Shown piece by piece: positions 62,510 to 64,000 of a DNA stretch of 64,000 bases. Location: contig JAAEPZ010000173.1 of the NCBI GenBank assembly GCA_024231955.1, forward strand, positions 1-64,000, written 5' to 3'. Below the pieces are notes generated by a model. It saw nothing but the letters and a program-made list of their open reading frames with translations. It ran no database searches and was not told where the DNA came from. The position numbers and the translations under genes are program-made. The number at the start of each line of letters is the position of its first letter. Within the stretch, counting starts at the first letter, position 1. This DNA is from a bacterium. Its GTDB lineage: Bacteria > Krumholzibacteriota > Krumholzibacteriia > JACNKJ01.

Positions 62510-63574
62510 TCACCTCACCTTCACCGGGAATACAGCCTCCAGGTCCTCGCGGAACACCAAGCCGACTATTTCGAGATCGTCAATCACGGGCAACCACCCG
62601 CCCGTCGTCTGGCGCAGGCGCGGCAGAGCCTGACCCAATGGTGTGTCCGCAGTCAGGGGTCGGTTCGAATTGTCGACAATCCGGTGAATCCGCAGGTAGT
62701 GGGGCAGAGCCAGGCAGGCAGACAGCACCTCATTGCGGGTGAGGGTTGCATACATGAAGCCCTCCAGATCAACCACACAGTATTCGAGTTCGGGTGTGTC
62801 GGCGAAGGCGGCGCACACCTCGCCGACGGTCGTTTCACGATCCGCCAGATACCAGGGGGTTTGACGTAGATGCTCCCTGACGAAACTGTACTTCGCCATG
62901 TCCTCAAACTTCACATTCCTGAGTTCACGTCTCCCGGCGAAGAGGAGGAAAATCCCGATCACGCCGAGCATGATGAACCGGGGTTTCCACAGTACAATCA
63001 ACAGGAAGATAAGGCTGAACAGCATCCCGATCCGAACCGCCCACCGGGTTGCGGTGGTGTAGGGCAATTTGATCGCCAGGACGGCACGCAGAACACGCCC
63101 CCCATCCAGAGGGAAGGCCGGGATCAGATTGAACGTCAAAAGGGCAATATTGGCGTAGAGCAGGTATGTGAGCAGGGGAATCTCACCGGAAAGGTCAATC
63201 AACGGGCTGCCGGACAGCCACAAAATCAGGACAATGAGAATAGCCAATATCAGATTAACAGCCGGGCCGGCGATGGCGATCAGGATCTCCTGCCTTGGCT
63301 GCCGGGGGATATTGCCTGCGGCAGCAACACCACCAAACGGATACAAGGTAATGGAACCGACCCGAATTCCGAATGATCCGGCGGCCAGGCAATGCCCCAA
63401 CTCGTGCAACAGCACGAAGATGAACAGGAACAGCAACCCCGTGATCACCTCCAGGCCAGCCGTCACTCCGGAGAGGAAACCCTCTACGATACCTAACCCC
63501 ATCAGGAGGAAGGGGAGCGTTGGGTGTATTCGAATCTGAATCCCGGCGATTTTGCCGGCCTTGATGACCTTCAT
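62510..63574 (-). CDS. Site-2 protease family (M50) membrane metalloprotease with CBS-like C-terminus
   Basis: A 354-residue intramembrane zinc protease of the SpoIVFB/S2P group. The active site is HELGH (57-61) in the second hydrophobic segment, and the third metal ligand D157 lies in NLIPAFPLDGGR. About five to six membrane segments are visible up to residue ~215. The C-terminal cytoplasmic part (about 240-354) looks like a CBS pair (VREHLRQTPWYLADRETTV; RPLTADTPLGQALPRL), as in SpoIVFB-like proteases that sense nucleotides. ATG 63574 is chosen; GTG 63595 is an alternative close to AAAGGGG. It is likely involved in cleaving a membrane anchor such as an anti-sigma factor; no such partner is adjacent. 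Confidence 0.9.
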   Translation of the reverse strand: MKVIKAGKIAGIQIRIHPTLPFLLMGLGIVEGFLSGVTAGLEVITGLLFLFIFVLLHELGHCLAAGSFGIRVGSITLYPFGGVAAAGNIPRQPRQEILIAIAGPAVNLILAILIVLILWLSGSPLIDLSGEIPLLTYLLYANIALLTFNLIPAFPLDGGRVLRAVLAIKLPYTTATRWAVRIGMLFSLIFLLIVLWKPRFIMLGVIGIFLLFAGRRELRNVKFEDMAKYSFVREHLRQTPWYLADRETTVGEVCAAFADTPELEYCVVDLEGFMYATLTRNEVLSACLALPHYLRIHRIVDNSNRPLTADTPLGQALPRLRQTTGGWLPVIDDLEIVGLVFREDLEAVFPVKVR

Positions 63575-63787
63575 CCTGGCGCCGATCAGGCACACCCCTT
63601 TTTTTTAAAGGATACAACGGGATACCGTGAGTATCCACCGGTCGCTCCGGTCAACACACGGGAACCCATGCTCGATCACAACCCTCTACCTCGATTGACG
63701 TTACCCCATTCTCTCTGGTATGATTATCCGGCATTCGCAATAGCATTAGCATGATATGTCTACCGCATCAGGGCATGGTATTACTGA

Positions 63788-64000
63788 ATGATTATTCGCA
63801 TCTCGCCATCCAGAAAGACGCTGCTTGCGCTGCTGATCCTCCCTCTGCTCCTGTTGAGCGGAAACGCTTGGGGGCAGGCTCTTTTCGATTTCGAACAACC
63901 CTATTTCGTTGCGCCCAAGGGTCTTCAATGCAAAGACCATTCAGTCATCAAGATTGATGATCTATACCACGTCTTCTACATAGAGAGCTTCCCGCCCAGC
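63788..64000 (+). CDS. Second GH43/GH32-like beta-propeller protein, N-terminal part (cut by window edge)
   Basis: Only the first 71 residues lie in the window. It begins with a basic signal peptide (TLLALLILPLLLLSGNAWG) and continues LFDFEQPYFVAPKGLQCKDH, which matches the mature N-terminus of the protein at 57805-59652 (LFDFEQPYFVEEVGIYCKDH) almost residue for residue, including the Asp of KDH and YHVFYI. It is therefore a paralogue. No strong Shine-Dalgarno is visible before the ATG at 63788. Confidence 0.85.
   Translation, partial: MIIRISPSRKTLLALLILPLLLLSGNAWGQALFDFEQPYFVAPKGLQCKDHSVIKIDDLYHVFYIESFPPS

Overview
The window is a 64 kb chromosomal fragment of a Gram-negative bacterium with high GC content, densely coding and with clear Shine-Dalgarno sequences. 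Two large secreted proteins end in a C-terminal sorting-type domain opening with a YPNPFNP motif, lipoproteins have normal lipoboxes, and a Bat (aerotolerance-type) operon is present. Together these point to the FCB superphylum and its uncultured relatives (Eisenbacteria, Krumholzibacteriota, Latescibacterota and similar); I cannot name the phylum from the sequence alone. I saw no rRNA, tRNA, CRISPR array, insertion sequence or phage gene.

Layout. 1-7.4 kb, all on the minus strand: the N-terminus of a secreted protein with an FTP-type propeptide (cut by the edge), a glyoxalase II-like hydrolase, a WxxGHW-repeat lipoprotein, a YcaQ-like protein, a putative outer-membrane barrel, a lactate/malate dehydrogenase, and an M20 amidohydrolase coupled to a GNAT. 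7.9-15.0 kb, plus strand: a response regulator with two AsnC/RAM-like domains, then NuoE-like, NuoF-like and a 1231-residue multidomain flavin/iron-sulfur protein. This looks like an electron-bifurcating NAD(P)/ferredoxin transhydrogenase whose formate-dehydrogenase-like domain appears catalytically dead. 15.2-17.3 kb: NfeD plus flotillin. 17.4-25.1 kb: a ferredoxin remnant, an O-methyltransferase, a histidine kinase/AAA+ response regulator pair, and secreted or lipoprotein genes. 25.3-28.6 kb: GNAT, NFU scaffold, MsbA-like ABC exporter, thioredoxin.

29.0-37.7 kb is a complete Bat operon: MoxR, DUF58, BatA, BatB, BatC, BatD, BatE. Two gene pairs are fused in frame (DUF58 with the next membrane protein, BatD with BatE), and both fusions still carry what looks like the signal peptide of the downstream partner. 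37.8-42.4 kb: a DUF3857/transglutaminase lipoprotein and a Cache-domain coiled-coil membrane protein. 42.8-49.3 kb: a five-gene peptide ABC importer (binding protein, two permeases, two ATPases). Its first permease carries a large insertion made of two tandem repeats. 49.4-57.6 kb: Pcm, a C1 peptidase/beta-helix protein, an operon of RarA, GNAT and methyltransferase, and a second NtrC-like regulator with an altered GAFTGA loop. 57.8-64 kb: a secreted GH43/GH32-like beta-propeller protein, a TPR protein, a zinc-ribbon membrane protein, an M28 peptidase, an M50 site-2 protease, and the N-terminus of a second beta-propeller protein of the same family at the right edge.

Most transcription units end in strong intrinsic terminators, which I list separately. 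Start codons were chosen from Shine-Dalgarno position and signal-peptide position; several are GTG or TTG. All family names rest on motifs read by eye, with no database search.
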